Assembly (NCBI GenBank): GCA_940671915.1
Contig: CALNVZ010003426.1
Span: 21,257,733-21,321,732 of the forward strand
Length of the DNA: 64,000 nucleotides
Direction: 5' to 3'
Source of the DNA: Paracentrotus lividus
Lineage: Eukaryota > Echinodermata > Echinoidea > Camarodonta > Echinidae
Shown here: positions 49,201-54,919 of the stretch, piece by piece
Numbering within the stretch: the stretch's first letter is position 1
How the letters are laid out: every line of letters starts with the position of its first letter
Program-made: the position numbers and the translations under genes
The notes under the pieces: model-generated
Database searches by the model: none
Seen by the model: the letters and a program-made list of their open reading frames with translations, nothing else
Told to the model about the DNA's origin: nothing

Positions 49201-49777
49201 CTACAAATGTACTTACATCATTCTTTGTCTTCAAGCACTTTTCATTTCATCTCATTTCGTGTATTTGATTTTGATTTTCCATGTATAATATACAGCATTG
49301 CATCAAAGAAGAATTCCTAATTCATTCTCCAATTTGTGTTTTATCTTACAGTCTTTCACTCAGCAATTTGTTCAATTCTTGGAGTCGGAATCCACCCCCA
49401 AGCGAAGCCCTCGACTGCCAGTGGATGAGATGAGTCATGACAGACACCATACTGCTTTCAACCCCTTCTCTGCACCTGTACCCCAACACTCCCCCTTCAT
49501 CCAACCAGGTACCCCTGGTGGTGCGGTAGGTACCCCTAAAGGCCCCGGGGCTGCCCACCCCTTCCTCAAGGCTACCGGTCAGCCTGCCACGCCCCTTGGA
49601 GCCGTCCAGCCCGTCATAGCCTCGGCTGGTATGCCGGCGGGAAATCCCCTAGGTGCCGCCGCTCACTCCTTACCCACAATGCCTACATTCACCCCTGTAC
49701 CAGCAAGAGAGGGCGCTGCACCTGGCCGGGGGTCACCAAGAGGTCAAGCTGCCGTTCTAGGTAACATACTGCAATAG
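15248..49777 (+). CDS. TRIP11: TRIP11/GMAP-210 Golgi coiled-coil tether, 21 exons, first exon missing
   Basis: GMAP-210 is a cis-Golgi coiled-coil tether that captures small vesicles and cooperates with ARF1, Rab2 and IFT20 (known of the family). Here 21 exons with GT-AG borders and matching phases join to about 2,479 residues, versus about 1,979 in human. Matches to the human protein: NERL..ELEEKAEASELQI (residues 27-46), SQQEINRLSSEVGRLRAE (near 125), VDESQHELSALQ (near 183), ETIQNLSRII-like NLSRIIQDKDLEIEALKQ inside the giant exon, SLNNLQMVLEQFQQ (near 2160), the GRAB region (2268-2310) and the tail SFTQQFVQFLESES through PTFTPVP. Almost all of it is heptad-repeat coiled coil. Residues 486-636 are an acidic, Ser-rich insert. 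The ALPS-bearing first exon, ending in phase 1, must lie upstream. Introns hold many mobile elements. Identity is secure; exact borders are by eye. Confidence 0.95.
17156..17266 (+). CDS. TRIP11: TRIP11 exon, start of coiled coil
   Basis: Acceptor TGCAG, donor GAG|GTAAGG, 37 codons in phase 0. NERLGTINAELEEKAEASEL is close to the human sequence at the same place. Confidence 0.92.
17492..17728. repeat. Near-perfect tandem triplication, 79-bp unit
   Basis: CAGTAAATTTAAGTTCAGTA recurs at 17492, 17571 and 17650. Each unit includes CTGGAACATGCAGGTTGTTG and ACATGGATAACATTTTT. The copies are almost identical, so the expansion is recent. It lies in a TRIP11 intron, 180 bp before the next exon. Confidence 0.95.
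17907..18170 (+). CDS. TRIP11: TRIP11 exon with conserved SQQEINRLS motif
   Basis: Acceptor CAAAAG, donor AAG|GTACAT, 88 codons in phase 0. Starts DQLNSLIQKQNDMQQ, passes a Ser/Thr-rich linker (about 985-1035 in exon-window terms 17980-18035), then FDDVIWSQQEINRLSSEV, the best-conserved N-terminal motif of GMAP-210. The acceptor lacks a strong pyrimidine tract but alignment supports it. Confidence 0.92.
18220..18335. repeat. Small hairpin element in intron
   Basis: GGCCATGGCTGGGGGGCTT at 18222 is mirrored by AAGCCCCCAGCTATGGCC ending near 18331, with an inner GTATGTG/TACGTGC-type pairing. A roughly 110-bp imperfect hairpin, MITE-like. It starts only about 50 bp after the exon end at 18170. 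Confidence 0.65.
19394..19459 (+). CDS. TRIP11: TRIP11 exon, 22 codons
   Basis: Acceptor TTTTGCAG, donor AAG|GTATGT, phase 0. Reads PVFQVGDDTSQVERAELKAK. Corresponds to the short linker and restart of the coiled coil in the human protein. Confidence 0.88.
19949..20050 (+). pseudogene. Decayed tandem copy of the next TRIP11 exon
   Basis: AGTCTAGAAGAAAAAGCTAA onward matches the start of the exon at 20266 for about 100 bp, including upstream intron sequence (TTGTTATAACTAA versus TATTATAATTAG). An inserted A shifts the frame and brings a TGA after eight codons, and the acceptor AG has become AA. It is a fossil exon duplication at a spacing of about 317 bp. Confidence 0.85.
20266..20502 (+). CDS. 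TRIP11: TRIP11 exon, VDESQHELSALQ segment
   Basis: Acceptor AATTAG, donor GGG|GTAAAG, 79 codons in phase 0. EVDESQHELSALQDSHSHKL and YERRIESLEKM match the human DDHQHEMSVLQ and YEERIEELEN segments. The right frame starts AGT CTA GAG GAG. Confidence 0.93.
21074..21347 (+). CDS. TRIP11: TRIP11 coiled-coil exon
   Basis: Acceptor CTACCAG, donor ACA|GTGAGT, leaving in phase 1. Strong heptads: LLHETRQQVGQLEESNYQ, then LRRKVDVLEKDRSRLEKEV. Confidence 0.92.
21435..22113. mobile_element. piggyBac-like MITE flanked by TTAA
   Basis: TTAA at 21431-21434 and 22114-22117. Terminal repeats CCCTATTCAGACTGGG (left) and CCCTAGATTCAGACTGGG (right, reversed), followed inward by G/C homopolymers and GGTCAATTTGACC / GGTCAAATTGATC. 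TTAA duplications with CCYT termini are the hallmark of piggyBac. No transposase; 679 bp, sits in a TRIP11 intron. Confidence 0.85.
22472..22660 (+). repeat. Pyrimidine (CT-rich) tract before a splice acceptor
   Basis: CTCTCTCTCCCACTTT and CTCTATTTCTCCT repeats run for almost 190 bp directly into the acceptor at 22662. Open frames through it are low-complexity Ser/Leu/Phe and are not proteins. The tract probably acts as an extended polypyrimidine signal. Confidence 0.85.
22663..22766 (+). CDS. TRIP11: TRIP11 exon, 104 nt
   Basis: Acceptor CTCACAG, donor CAT|GTATAT. Enters phase 1, leaves phase 0. Reads QETELEVLLGSHEQVREEL, a coiled coil. The frame joins its neighbours without a stop. The next exon is 7.2 kb away. 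Confidence 0.88.
23165..24010 (+). mobile_element. Decayed LINE reverse transcriptase, 3' half
   Basis: In-frame pieces read LKVKWYGKAIQNTPNPVYLG (near 23190), CLKTTKVDDLYIL (near 23490), PPHIRRMSLPKEK, ENDPLHPLFNAMPA, and end with a CECG..ETM.HL-like signature near 23890 (CEC at 23886, then GGDHDHL). This is the palm/thumb and C-terminal part of a Jockey-group RNA-directed DNA polymerase. Frameshifts and stops throughout; no catalytic core remains in the window copy. Confidence 0.75.
24011..25041. other. TRIP11 intron, nothing further seen
   Basis: AT-rich intronic sequence without a recognisable element. Confidence 0.5.
25042..25328. mobile_element. Second piggyBac-like MITE flanked by TTAA
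   Basis: TTAA at 25038-25041 and 25329-25332. Ends CGCTTTAGCACCTA (left) and CCCTTTAGCACCTA (right, reversed). 287 bp. The left part holds a CCGCCC-rich duplicated phrase (AAACCGCCC / AAACCGCCCCT). The 70-codon minus frame inside is not credible as a gene. Confidence 0.8.
25333..26623. other. TRIP11 intron, nothing further seen
   Basis: AT-rich, no ORF or repeat structure that I can support. Confidence 0.5.
26624..27677. mobile_element. Fold-back element, about 1,054 bp, tandem units in each arm, TA flanks
   Basis: Left AAAAAGTTTCGCAAGTGGAC is mirrored by GTCCACTTGCGAAACTTTTT at the right, and the mirroring runs inward for more than 350 bp with few changes. Bounded by TA (26622-26623 and 27678-27679). 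Each arm has diverged direct units of about 180-200 bp, recognisable by GCAANTTGGACTTT, TACCATTG(G/T), ATTCC and GTCATGCTT. No ORF. Looks like a non-autonomous fold-back transposon that would form a long hairpin in RNA of this intron. Confidence 0.85.
27790..29110 (-). mobile_element. Decayed LINE fragment, minus strand
   Basis: Minus-strand frame at 29059-28709 reads IDWMMDHNILIRKLI, then INFLEERSQCVKYQN, FLFLIMFNDACQDQ and FKYVDDLSLL, a reverse transcriptase with a YVDD catalytic box. It is a cousin of the LINE at 40.5-42.2 kb, which has the same KYVDDLSLL box. Upstream and downstream pieces are frameshifted. Right-hand (5') side is cut off; the 3' side ends near the ATTCATTGCATGGTTTATTTG sequence. 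Confidence 0.75.
29185..29410. mobile_element. Truncated MITE copy (same family as 46771-47036)
   Basis: ATATGTGACTTATCACATCA then AATCAGACACAAGTCGCCAG begins this copy. The rest matches the reversed 46.8-kb element closely (ATTTTTATTATTTTGCC near the end), but the second terminal repeat is missing. Confidence 0.8.
29411..30005. other. TRIP11 intron, C homopolymer
   Basis: Contains a C run at about 29563-29580. Otherwise AT-rich with nothing recognisable. Confidence 0.5.
30006..30140 (+). CDS. TRIP11: TRIP11 exon, 45 codons
   Basis: Acceptor CATCTAG, donor AAG|GTTGGT, phase 0. Reads ASTSAMLDDIHNAGRKFSTE then RSKLLKEKQEIVDKMITAG. Frame is open across both junctions. The 7.2-kb intron before it is the longest in the gene and full of transposons, so an undetected small exon cannot be excluded. 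Confidence 0.88.
30418..31918. mobile_element. 1.5-kb palindromic fold-back element with 4-bp GTTA target duplication
   Basis: Ends GGGTCATTCCATGCCAATTC and its exact complement GAATTGGCATGGAATGACCC. Flanks are GTTA on both sides (30414-30417, 31919-31922). Pairing continues inward almost to the centre: CTCAGAATTTGCTCAAATTT near 30471 mirrors AAATTTGAGCAAATTCTGAG near 31844, GACCTTTGACC mirrors GGTCAAAGGTC, and CCACATACTGATATTTGTG near 30930 mirrors the 31350-31395 region. Each arm is therefore about 700 bp. No ORF. Confidence 0.88.
32090..32166 (+). pseudogene. Decayed copy 1 of TRIP11 exon at 32455
   Basis: ATGTTAGAAAGCAAGACTCA and later AGAAGCAACCAGATTGGACA follow the exon start at 32455 with several changes. 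The acceptor position reads GCAA instead of AG. Confidence 0.7.
32271..32340 (+). pseudogene. Decayed copy 2 of TRIP11 exon at 32455
   Basis: ATGTCTGAGAGTAAGAGTGC onward keeps the reading frame for about 24 codons (MSESKSAVATLEAATLDIS, same as the exon) and then diverges. The only obvious disabling change at the start is acceptor CCTTTTAC where the live exon has CCTTTTAG. No donor follows at the matching place. Confidence 0.85.
32455..32640 (+). CDS. TRIP11: TRIP11 exon, 62 codons
   Basis: Acceptor CTTTTAG, donor GAG|GTGCGT, phase 0. Reads MSESKSAVATLEAATLDISD, then SSLEKENDLLKHHVSRLQNE. The internal ATG at the exon start is a coincidence of the exon border, not a start codon. Confidence 0.92.
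32672..32852. mobile_element. MITE with GGTACCTTCCCAAAA ends
   Basis: AGGTACCTTCCCAAAAAATA at 32673 mirrors TATCTTTTGGGAAGGTACCT at the right. Pairing goes on through GCCGC..CCCGCTGCGTGAAC. About 180 bp. It begins only about 30 bp after the exon's 5' splice site at 32640. Confidence 0.85.
33446..33900 (+). CDS. TRIP11: TRIP11 exon encoding acidic Ser-rich insert
   Basis: Acceptor CATTTTAG, donor AAA|GTGAGT, entering phase 0 and leaving phase 2. The first 35 residues are coiled coil (ELNQSCEKLAEDKQKCE); the rest is an acidic, Ser/Asp-rich unstructured stretch (SQSESEVTLVTGESDLDS, later SVASDLSSSMRDGW). This break in the coiled coil has no evident human counterpart and probably acts as a hinge or phosphorylation region. 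Confidence 0.9.
34021..34124 (+). pseudogene. Decayed copy of TRIP11 exon at 34343 (first)
   Basis: TTCCCTGAAACAGCGGATAC, then CAGTTTGAGATGGTGAGA, follows the live exon. A middle piece is deleted, and matching resumes at AGAATGAGAAACCAACTCAA. The TAG acceptor is deleted (CTTG|TTCCCTG). Confidence 0.85.
34157..34310 (+). pseudogene. Decayed copy of TRIP11 exon at 34343 (second)
   Basis: TTTGTAG|ATTCCTGAAGCAG keeps a usable-looking acceptor. One C is missing from the CCC near the start, so the frame is lost. It carries unrelated insertion GGGGGAAGGGGG and resumes at AACTGAATCAGTATGGAGA. Confidence 0.8.
34343..34505 (+). CDS. TRIP11: TRIP11 exon, 163 nt
   Basis: Acceptor TTTGTAG, donor AAG|GTACAG. 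Enters phase 2 to finish a Lys codon, leaves phase 0. Reads FPEAADAFKQQLNQFEMVRA, then MRDQLKERDRIIQDMTAEK, a coiled coil. Confidence 0.92.
34891..35004 (+). CDS. TRIP11: TRIP11 exon, 38 codons
   Basis: Acceptor ATTTACAG, donor AAT|GTAAGC, phase 0. Reads GLLAVHKEHSEDLEERVKTL. Confidence 0.92.
35005..36156. other. TRIP11 intron, no further element
   Basis: AT-rich intron with T and G homopolymers at 35022-35059. The open frame into the next exon upstream of 36157 (from 35959) is intronic; it contains a run of Phe/Leu/Cys codons unlike the protein. Confidence 0.6.
36157..40128 (+). CDS. TRIP11: TRIP11 giant coiled-coil exon, 1,324 codons
   Basis: Acceptor TTATACAG, donor GAG|GTAAGA, phase 0 throughout with no stop in 3,972 nt. 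Encodes more than half the protein, nearly all heptad repeats rich in Glu, Lys, Gln and Leu. Landmarks: MKVKTLESERHQMMTVLNEK (near 38500), which matches the human VFAVLNEKTRE region; NLSRIIQDKDLEIEALKQKN (near 38720), almost as in human; and MQTQAQRFQQERDQAMLALE at the end. Human TRIP11 also has one very large exon here, so the structure is ancestral. Short Pro/Ser-rich breaks occur near 38270-38340 and 39310-39380. Confidence 0.96.
40553..42225 (-). mobile_element. 5'-truncated LINE, antisense in TRIP11 intron
   Basis: Minus strand. From the right: ASINDDIPVRILREFACEL, QVTPIPKSQPPN, RPIALTSYFSKVAESFIAKW, QFGNRPGLSTAHYLVGLL, TDFKKAFDRLDHNIL, then an uninterrupted 313-codon frame (41772-40831) with HAGVPQGTRLGPILFLIM and FKYVDDLSLL, a YVDD catalytic box, through a C-terminal RFQNSPLPFLVNLLN. 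Two in-frame stops before 41772 disable it. It ends in a 3' pentanucleotide tail (AATTC repeats at 40553-40577, TTGAA on the coding strand). CR1/Jockey group by architecture. Truncated at its 5' end, as is usual for reverse-transcribed insertions, and that end abuts a TRIP11 exon. Confidence 0.92.
42227..42420 (+). CDS. TRIP11: TRIP11 exon next to LINE insertion
   Basis: Acceptor GTAATTAG, donor TAG|GTGAGT. Enters phase 0, leaves phase 2. GGNEQKLRSELDRLRDHLIQ and EEREKELRNRLSTAEEHA match human NQELERLRNHLLESEDSY and the region after. The first two codons (AS) and the acceptor are close to the LINE boundary, so the exact exon start is less certain than others. Confidence 0.88.
42753..42824. 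repeat. Short hairpin, about 70 bp
   Basis: CCTTCCCACAAAAAGGTACTTA mirrors TAAGTACCTTCTTGCGGGAAGG around a 25-base loop. The ends resemble those of the MITE at 32672-32852, so it may be a minimal derivative. Confidence 0.65.
42954..43117 (+). CDS. TRIP11: TRIP11 exon with SLNNLQMVLEQFQQ motif
   Basis: Acceptor TCCAACAG, donor CAAG|GTAAGG. Enters phase 2, leaves phase 1. ASVQIESLRDQLNAM and YILSLNNLQMVLEQFQQ are nearly identical to human. The donor is 13 bp before a long GTG/GAT microsatellite. Confidence 0.95.
43131..43520. repeat. GTG/GAT microsatellite, about 390 bp
   Basis: (GTG)n blending into (GAT)n with few interruptions. Gives poly-Val/Met on + and poly-His/Ile/Thr on minus; these frames are not genes. 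Begins just after the 5' splice site of the exon above. Confidence 0.95.
43736..43839 (+). CDS. TRIP11: TRIP11 exon, 104 nt
   Basis: Acceptor TCTGTAG, donor CAG|GTGGGT. Enters phase 1, leaves phase 0. Reads EASIAAEVEVYQLKAREKER, matching the human EEKAMYSAELEKQKQ position. Confidence 0.9.
44289..44388 (+). CDS. TRIP11: TRIP11 exon, 100 nt
   Basis: Acceptor CTTGCAG, donor ATA|GTAAGA. Enters phase 0, leaves phase 1. VQDALDVASRLSEQLDKREE matches human [23 protein letters not shown]. Confidence 0.94.
44490..44602. repeat. Small hairpin element
   Basis: AAGAGATACGATCAATTTTACAAT mirrored by ATTGTAAGATTGATCGTACATCTCTT. About 110 bp, MITE-like, in a TRIP11 intron. Confidence 0.7.
44644..44728. mobile_element. 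Tiny TTAA-flanked MITE, 85 bp
   Basis: TTAA at 44640-44643 and 44729-44732. Ends CCTGTTGGAGAC and CCCGTTGGGGAC (reversed). Contains the perfect palindrome AGCCCGAATATATTCGGGCT. piggyBac-like by its TTAA flanks; very short. Confidence 0.7.
44823..45350 (-). mobile_element. 3' end fragment of a LINE, minus strand
   Basis: ATTCAATTCAATTCAATTC at 44824 is a 3' pentanucleotide tail like that at 40553, followed by CGGTTTTATTTGGTAAAAAT and AT-rich UTR-type sequence. No RT remains. The right boundary is not clear. Confidence 0.5.
45489..46540. mobile_element. Fold-back element, about 1,052 bp, tandem units in each arm, TA flanks
   Basis: Ends CTGGGTGACCC..GGAAACCC and its mirror GGGTTTCC..CACCCAG, with TA on both sides (45487-45488, 46541-46542). 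The left arm has two direct units starting GGAAACCCAAGTTTGATCAT and GGGAACCCAACTTTCATCAT, about 217 bp apart. The right arm has the same two units inverted, about 220 bp apart. Each holds ATYACTGGAAAGTGC and CTCAGCTCACCAAT. Same architecture and almost the same size as the element at 26624-27677. No coding capacity. Confidence 0.88.
46673..46705. repeat. (GA)n microsatellite
   Basis: GAGAGAGAGA tract in a TRIP11 intron. Confidence 0.85.
46771..47036. mobile_element. MITE, 266 bp, complete copy
   Basis: ATATGTGATGCATCACATC then AATCAGACACAAGTCGCCA is mirrored by TGGCGACTTGTGTCTGATTT and TGATGAGTCACATAT. A truncated relative lies at 29185-29410. Ends 70 bp before the next exon. Confidence 0.88.
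47107..47188 (+). CDS. TRIP11: TRIP11 exon, 82 nt
   Basis: Acceptor ATTCCAG, donor CAA|GTAAGT. Enters phase 1, leaves phase 2. Reads HKKDEILEEFQRRFEEVSSS then ETKVDK, matching the human MLDDVQKKL...EGKVDK segment right before GRAB. Confidence 0.93.
47227..47455. mobile_element. MITE with TACTGTATTCG ends, 229 bp
   Basis: TA|CTGTATTCGTGCAAATATT and the mirror CAGCGAATACAG|TA. TA flanks at 47225-47226 and 47456-47457 suggest a Tc1/mariner-type non-autonomous element. Interior contains CGCG-rich phrases and an inner pair (TTTCGCGAATTTT). Confidence 0.75.
47965..48079 (+). CDS. TRIP11: TRIP11 exon, GRAB domain
   Basis: Acceptor CTTGTAG, donor AGG|GTAAGT. Enters phase 2, leaves phase 0. PLVKNLFMNYLLAPPAKKQE and MIKVISNVLNFSQEDLHR match the GRAB (GRIP-related ARF-binding) domain, which in GMAP-210 binds ARF1-GTP on cis-Golgi membrane. 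The Leu after K (KNLF) and the Lys/Gln helix are kept. Confidence 0.96.
48093..48330. repeat. GAT microsatellite
   Basis: (GAT)n with interruptions starting 13-20 bp after the 5' splice site of the GRAB exon. Open frames in it are poly-Met/Ile. Confidence 0.93.
48417..48580. mobile_element. Imperfect hairpin MITE
   Basis: GGCCCATATTCTGAATTTTT mirrored by CGGTCCAGAATAAGGGCC, with an inner pair GTGCAAAGCTTTTGTGCG / CGCTCAATAGCTTTGCAC. Confidence 0.7.
48808..48903 (+). CDS. TRIP11: TRIP11 exon, Gly-Trp linker after GRAB
   Basis: Acceptor ACTTCAG, donor ACA|GTAAGT, phase 0. VGLGSGGGGWLSGFFRRSPH corresponds to human RWMTGWLGGGSKS. Confidence 0.93.
49352..49777 (+). CDS. TRIP11: TRIP11 last exon, C-terminal tail
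   Basis: Acceptor TCTTACAG, phase 0, stop TAG at 49775-49777. SFTQQFVQFLESESTPK aligns with human SFSELFVKFLETES; FNPFSAPVPQHSPFIQPGTP with VNPFLAPR..PLINPAG; PTFTPVPARE with PTFTPLP. The tail is Pro/Gly/Ala-rich and longer than in human, and ends AVLGNILQ. Confidence 0.95.
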   Translation, partial: SFTQQFVQFLESESTPKRSPRLPVDEMSHDRHHTAFNPFSAPVPQHSPFIQPGTPGGAVGTPKGPGAAHPFLKATGQPATPLGAVQPVIASAGMPAGNPLGAAAHSLPTMPTFTPVPAREGAAPGRGSPRGQAAVLGNILQ

Positions 49778-50290
49778 AATTGGGCATCTTAGTTTCATTT
49801 CATATAAGTATTGACTTTGCTTGCATCTTGCTTACATTGACAGGGTCATTATATTACCTTGTTCCTCTAGAAATATATACATATGTCTGCAATAGATTGA
49901 GTGGGGATATTGCCTCCCTTCAACATGTATGTGGCAATTCCTTTTAGATAACCAACTACTGTAGTGGACCCACACTGTTTCATGCTATCTGAGGGACCCT
50001 TTTGCAATATTTCTCCTCATTGTTCATATAGTTTATGTTACAAGGTGATGTTTTTACTTTCTTATTATATTTACATAGATTTTGTTTTTCATTTCTGTAG
50101 ACCTACAAAGTACGTTAAAAAGTCACTAAATCCCTGAAAATACCTTTTTGTCAATATTGATACAGAGATTTGTTTTGAAATAAATGATGGTGCCGAGGAT
50201 TCAATTTTACAAGGTCAACAAATAAAAAAAATACCTCTGTACATGTATCTTTGCTTTAAATAAAGATATTTTACTTAATATGGGGTAATG
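49778..50290 (+). terminator. TRIP11 3' UTR with candidate poly(A) signals
   Basis: AATAAA hexamers at 50179, 50221 and 50259, 400-480 bp after the stop. They cluster and are followed by T-rich sequence; the true cleavage site is not determinable here. Confidence 0.5.
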
Positions 50291-51289
50291 AAAGGTTAGA
50301 TGTACTGCTTTACAAAATTTTGATTTAGTTTTCGTTTACTTCGGATGTGGAAAATATACATTTATTAGCTATGTACTGCCAAATCAAACACTGTTGGTAC
50401 ACTTTTCATGTTGTACATGTAACTCGATGCAGTGTGTGCTTGTTATCATTACTGGTATCCATAATGTATAACCTTTGGTTGTACGTGTAGTTGTTGTGCA
50501 GACATTTGCTCCAATTTTTGTTTCATCCTAGATGTAGGATTGGGTTTCGTGTTCCATTACGGTTGATGTTCATTATTTTGATTATTCCAATTGAAGAGGC
50601 TAATATTTCATTTTATTCATTGCTAATATATTGACAAAGATTTAATTAAATAGAATGTTTATCAATGTACCTTGCCATTTTTATTGCTCTAATACTAAAA
50701 AAATAGATGATTTATATCATATGACTTGAGGATTTTTCTCAAATTCTGTACAATATCTTCATTGGTACAAAAAAAGAAAAGAAAACAAATTTAGCAGGAG
50801 AAACAGGTTCTATAATGTATACGTTTATGTCCAATTTTCCCTCTTGTTTCTTATTTATTTATTGAAAAATGTCATCAATATTCATATCTTGTTAAATGAT
50901 TGGATTTTATTAGTGCTGTAGCCGAAAAGGTTAACCTCACGACAACTCCCCTTTTTTTAGCATATATCACTATTTAAATTATTCCACTTCCTACAATGAT
51001 GTACATAAATAGATTAGTTTACTTATCCTTTGAAGCCCCAAACATGCCATTTTTACACCCCCAAAGAATTTATTCCATACATAAGCGATGGTAATCCTTA
51101 CGAACGCAATTATTCCGTATGTATGTTATAATAAATTATTCAACTACATATACATTTAGATACGTTATACATGTCTTGAAAACTGCAGGATATCTTTTTA
51201 AAAATGTTCATTTGAAATCTATACATTTTCTGTATTTCCTCATAGCAAATTCTATTCATTCATCACTTTTAATAGGGCAATTAGGATTT
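50291..51289. other. Intergenic AT-rich DNA, nothing seen
   Basis: No ORF with family resemblance; could be further 3' UTR. Confidence 0.5.
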
Positions 51290-51540
51290 TTTTTTTTTTG
51301 GAATTGATAATTTAGAATTTAGTGTCTTTTGAAATTCCTCTGTCCTCCCATAAATCACTCGAGATACTCTTGTCATGGCTAATTGTCTGTTGATATCTTG
51401 AGAAGTGCCCCATTCGATGCTTATTATATAAAAGTTAAAAGAATCAACTTCTTTCACATTTCTGCCATCCACCATTTCATTTAATGTGTTTATTTTAGGT
51501 TTTGTCATCAGTTGCAAGGTATTAATGTAGCTCTTTAAAT
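51290..51540 (-). mobile_element. Short decayed reverse transcriptase fragment
   Basis: Minus frame reads INTLNEMVDGRNVKEVDSFN then DINRQLAMTRVSRVIY. The pattern V-x-x-V-x-S-F-x-Y followed by a D-I-x-x-x-x-A-M stretch is that of the RT thumb in many LINEs. Only about 75 residues, no catalytic part. Confidence 0.4.
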
Positions 51541-52727
51541 TGACCTCTGTGAAGATTAAAAAGAAATCATGAATCTTAATTTAGTCATAAAGAGTAGTGA
51601 GAGGTTCTAGATGTCATATTTGCTTCATCAAAGTAACATAGGGTAGAGTTAATACCAATTACAAAATGTGTTGACATAATGTAAAAATTCATCTAGTCAT
51701 TTAAAAGATATTAATATTCAAATTCTTATTTTCAAATATAGTAAATATATTAAATATGTTCTTTAACTCCATAAACAATCAAATTGTAACAAAACATGAA
51801 ATTTAATACCATTCCTAATACAAAATGTTATTATCCAATATTTATATTTATTTAGTTAGAAATCTAAATCATCAAAGTACAATTTGATAATTTGAATTTT
51901 GCTTTATAGCATGAATTTGAGTAGCTATTTGATTAGAGGTGTCAATGAACTCCTTTCATGTGACTTATTCATTTGTAGCACCAAATAGAACACTTTTTCC
52001 TCTTTTTATTAGGATATGAATGATTCATGTTTGTCATGAATATGCACTGGAAATTACTTCACAGACATAAAATCTCGGGAATGTTTTTTTAATATTTATT
52101 ATCATTTTATTATCTAGCATCAACATTCATGAGGAAGGAATTATTAACTCATACAATTATGAAAAAAAATGACTGTAATGGTAGGCAGAAATAAGAACCT
52201 AATTACTTTCAATATAATGCATTCCCTTTAGGGTCATACTTATGGTATCTTTTATGTCTGAAACAAACTTTTACTTGAGAAAAGTGCTAGTAATTGTAAG
52301 TTCGTAGAGTTTAGTAAAATGACCTTTCACAGAAATATCACAAAGTTTCTAACAAAAAATTGTGAAAGAGAAAATATATATTATACTCACATTAAATGTT
52401 TATTGATAGAAAATGAGTAAAAAGTAGTACTAGTTGATTATAATTTGTTTGTATATTTTGTTAAATCTATTTGCAATGTTTATGCCATTAGATAGGATTG
52501 TACCTTGAGGAATTACATTGTGCCTATACATGTAGTTTCTTGATTAAGGTATATCCAAAAATTAATCTCGGATATTTATACAACAAATTGATATTAATGC
52601 TGTACAGAAATAGGAGATACATTTTTAAAGAAATATATAGGAAAATACATTGAATTCAATGTGTTGTTAATTTTGTAATGTGCTGTCTATCATAATGATT
52701 AGAAGTGCAGATGTGTCGGTAGTGCAA
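51541..52727. other. Intergenic AT-rich DNA, nothing seen
   Basis: No supported gene or repeat. Confidence 0.5.
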
Positions 52728-52782
52728 ACGATGAGTAGGATGATGGTGATGGTGATGATGGTGATAATGATAAAGATGATGG

Positions 52783-52817
<35 letters not shown>

Positions 52818-53370
52818 ATGACTGATGATGAGCATGATGATGGTGATGATGATGATGGTGATGATGATGATGGTGGTGATGGTATTGATGATGATGGTGA
52901 TGATGATAATGATGGTGATGATGGTGGTGATGATGATGAGGATGGTGATGATAATGATGGTGATGATGAGGAGTATGGTGATGATGATGGTGAGGATGAT
53001 GGTGATGATGCTGATGGTGATGATGGAGATGATGATGATGATGATGGTGATGATGATTGTGATGATGATGATGGTGATGATGATGGTGATGATGAGGATG
53101 ATCATGATGGTGATGATGATGGAGATGATAGCGATGATGATGATGATGACGGAGATAATGATCGATGATGACGGTGATGATGATGATGGAGATGATCGAT
53201 GATAGTGATGATGGTGATGATGATCATGATGACAATGATAATGATGATGATGGTGATGATGAGTATGGTGATGATGGTGATGATTTTAATGATGAGGAAT
53301 ATGATTGAAATAATGATAATGATAGACCTGATAATGAAAGTTATGATGAGGGTGATGAATATGATGATGA
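52728..53370. repeat. GAT microsatellite, about 640 bp
   Basis: Long (GAT)n / (GGTGAT)n array, gives Asp-rich or poly-Met frames that are not genes. The third such array in the window. Confidence 0.95.
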
Positions 53371-54119
53371 AATATCCATCATACTATATATAGTTTTTGA
53401 AAAATTAAAATAATGTCTACAGACCCCAGAGTAATTGAAAATCAAACAAAGAAATATGCCCTATAATGAAAACTCAATTCTACAAAGTCTATGAAATTCA
53501 ATGATGTATTAAACAAATATTAAAGTGTAATTTCCCTTTTCCCTCTATAAGCTTTACGGTATTTAGAAAAACTGCAGTAGGCCTACCCCTCGGCCCAGAA
53601 AAATTAGACTAATTTTAGAGCGGCCTCACATGAATGACTTTTTACTTTAGCATGGTTCAGCCCCCCCCCCCCGCCCCTCCCCCCTCCGCCCCCCCCCCTG
53701 CCCCCATTTTCGGAAACGCAGGCTCTGTGGCCTCTGCAAGGACTATAAAGTCACTTGCTTTAATTTAAAGGCATAATCAAACAGACAGGCATAAATGAGA
53801 GAAAAAAAAACGATTGTAGAAAAAAAAGGGGGAAATAATTTCATAAGAAAATTATAGGAGTTCTACGTTTTTATTACGAGGTTCTCAGATCGGAATTAAC
53901 TTCTTTTTTTTCTTTTTTTTTTTTTTTTTCTGGGACGTAACACTGTAGGCCTATTCTCTTTTGCCAGGACCCACAAAAGCTGAGATGTGAGTTCGATTAT
54001 GCCGCCTACCCCAGCAGTCCAGCCCCAAATTCTTTGTTTATGTCCCGGTGCGGGTTATGTTTTTTGTGCTTCGTAATAAAGCGCGCGCCTTTGCCACCGA
54101 CGTTCCATTTATATAATTA
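53371..54119. other. Intergenic, C and T homopolymers
   Basis: C-rich tract at 53660-53705 and a T tract near 53905-53930. No gene. Confidence 0.5.
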
Positions 54120-54919
54120 GGGGAGACCTGGGGCAATTGTAACAGTTTTTTCCAAATTTGACCTATCAGCTTTATTAAGCTAATATACTTGCTTAAAACT
54201 AAATAAAAATGAAATATGCATATCTTAGCTTGACATATGAATAGGTTGTGGGTAAAGTAAAACAAACATTTGATGCACAGTACCTATTATTACCATTTGA
54301 AAACAGAGGTCGAGTGTTACAATTGCCCCGTGACCAGGGGCAATTGTAACAGACGTGCGGGGCAATTTAACACATGAACTTGTAACATTTTGTTTTCTTT
54401 ATCAAAGCTATGCACATGACAAATTAAACATCATTAACCACATAAACTAATTATAATGAAACATGGACAATGCTTGACCCATTTATATTACATTTTCCAC
54501 TTGTTATATGCATGAAATGGGACAAAAGTTATGATAGTTTTTTTATTATTTTTTTAGGTTGTTGTGGCTTCCCCTTTAACTGTAGAATTATAGAACCTTC
54601 ATTAATTCATATTTTGGTTCTTTATCTTACTTTGTACCTACACAATATATTCTTTAACTGACAACTGTTGTATAACACTTATGTTAGGCTTACGCCTTTG
54701 ACTTTAACGGCATTCTCTTCAAAATAAGTGATACATTTCTGAGAAGAAGACTTCTATTTCTTTCTTTTTTTTTTGTAAAATCAATCTTCAAAATTTCGCC
54801 ATTTTTTCTTCTGGCAAAATCAATATGTCTTGTGCCCTTTTAAGCAAAACGTATTGGACATATATTTTCAGGTATCATATTGAAAATATATATATATATA
54901 TTTTTTTATGGGGGCTGCC

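Noticed and set aside
52656-53393. Asp-rich and Met-rich frames
   Set aside because: GAT microsatellite; no composition or context of a gene.
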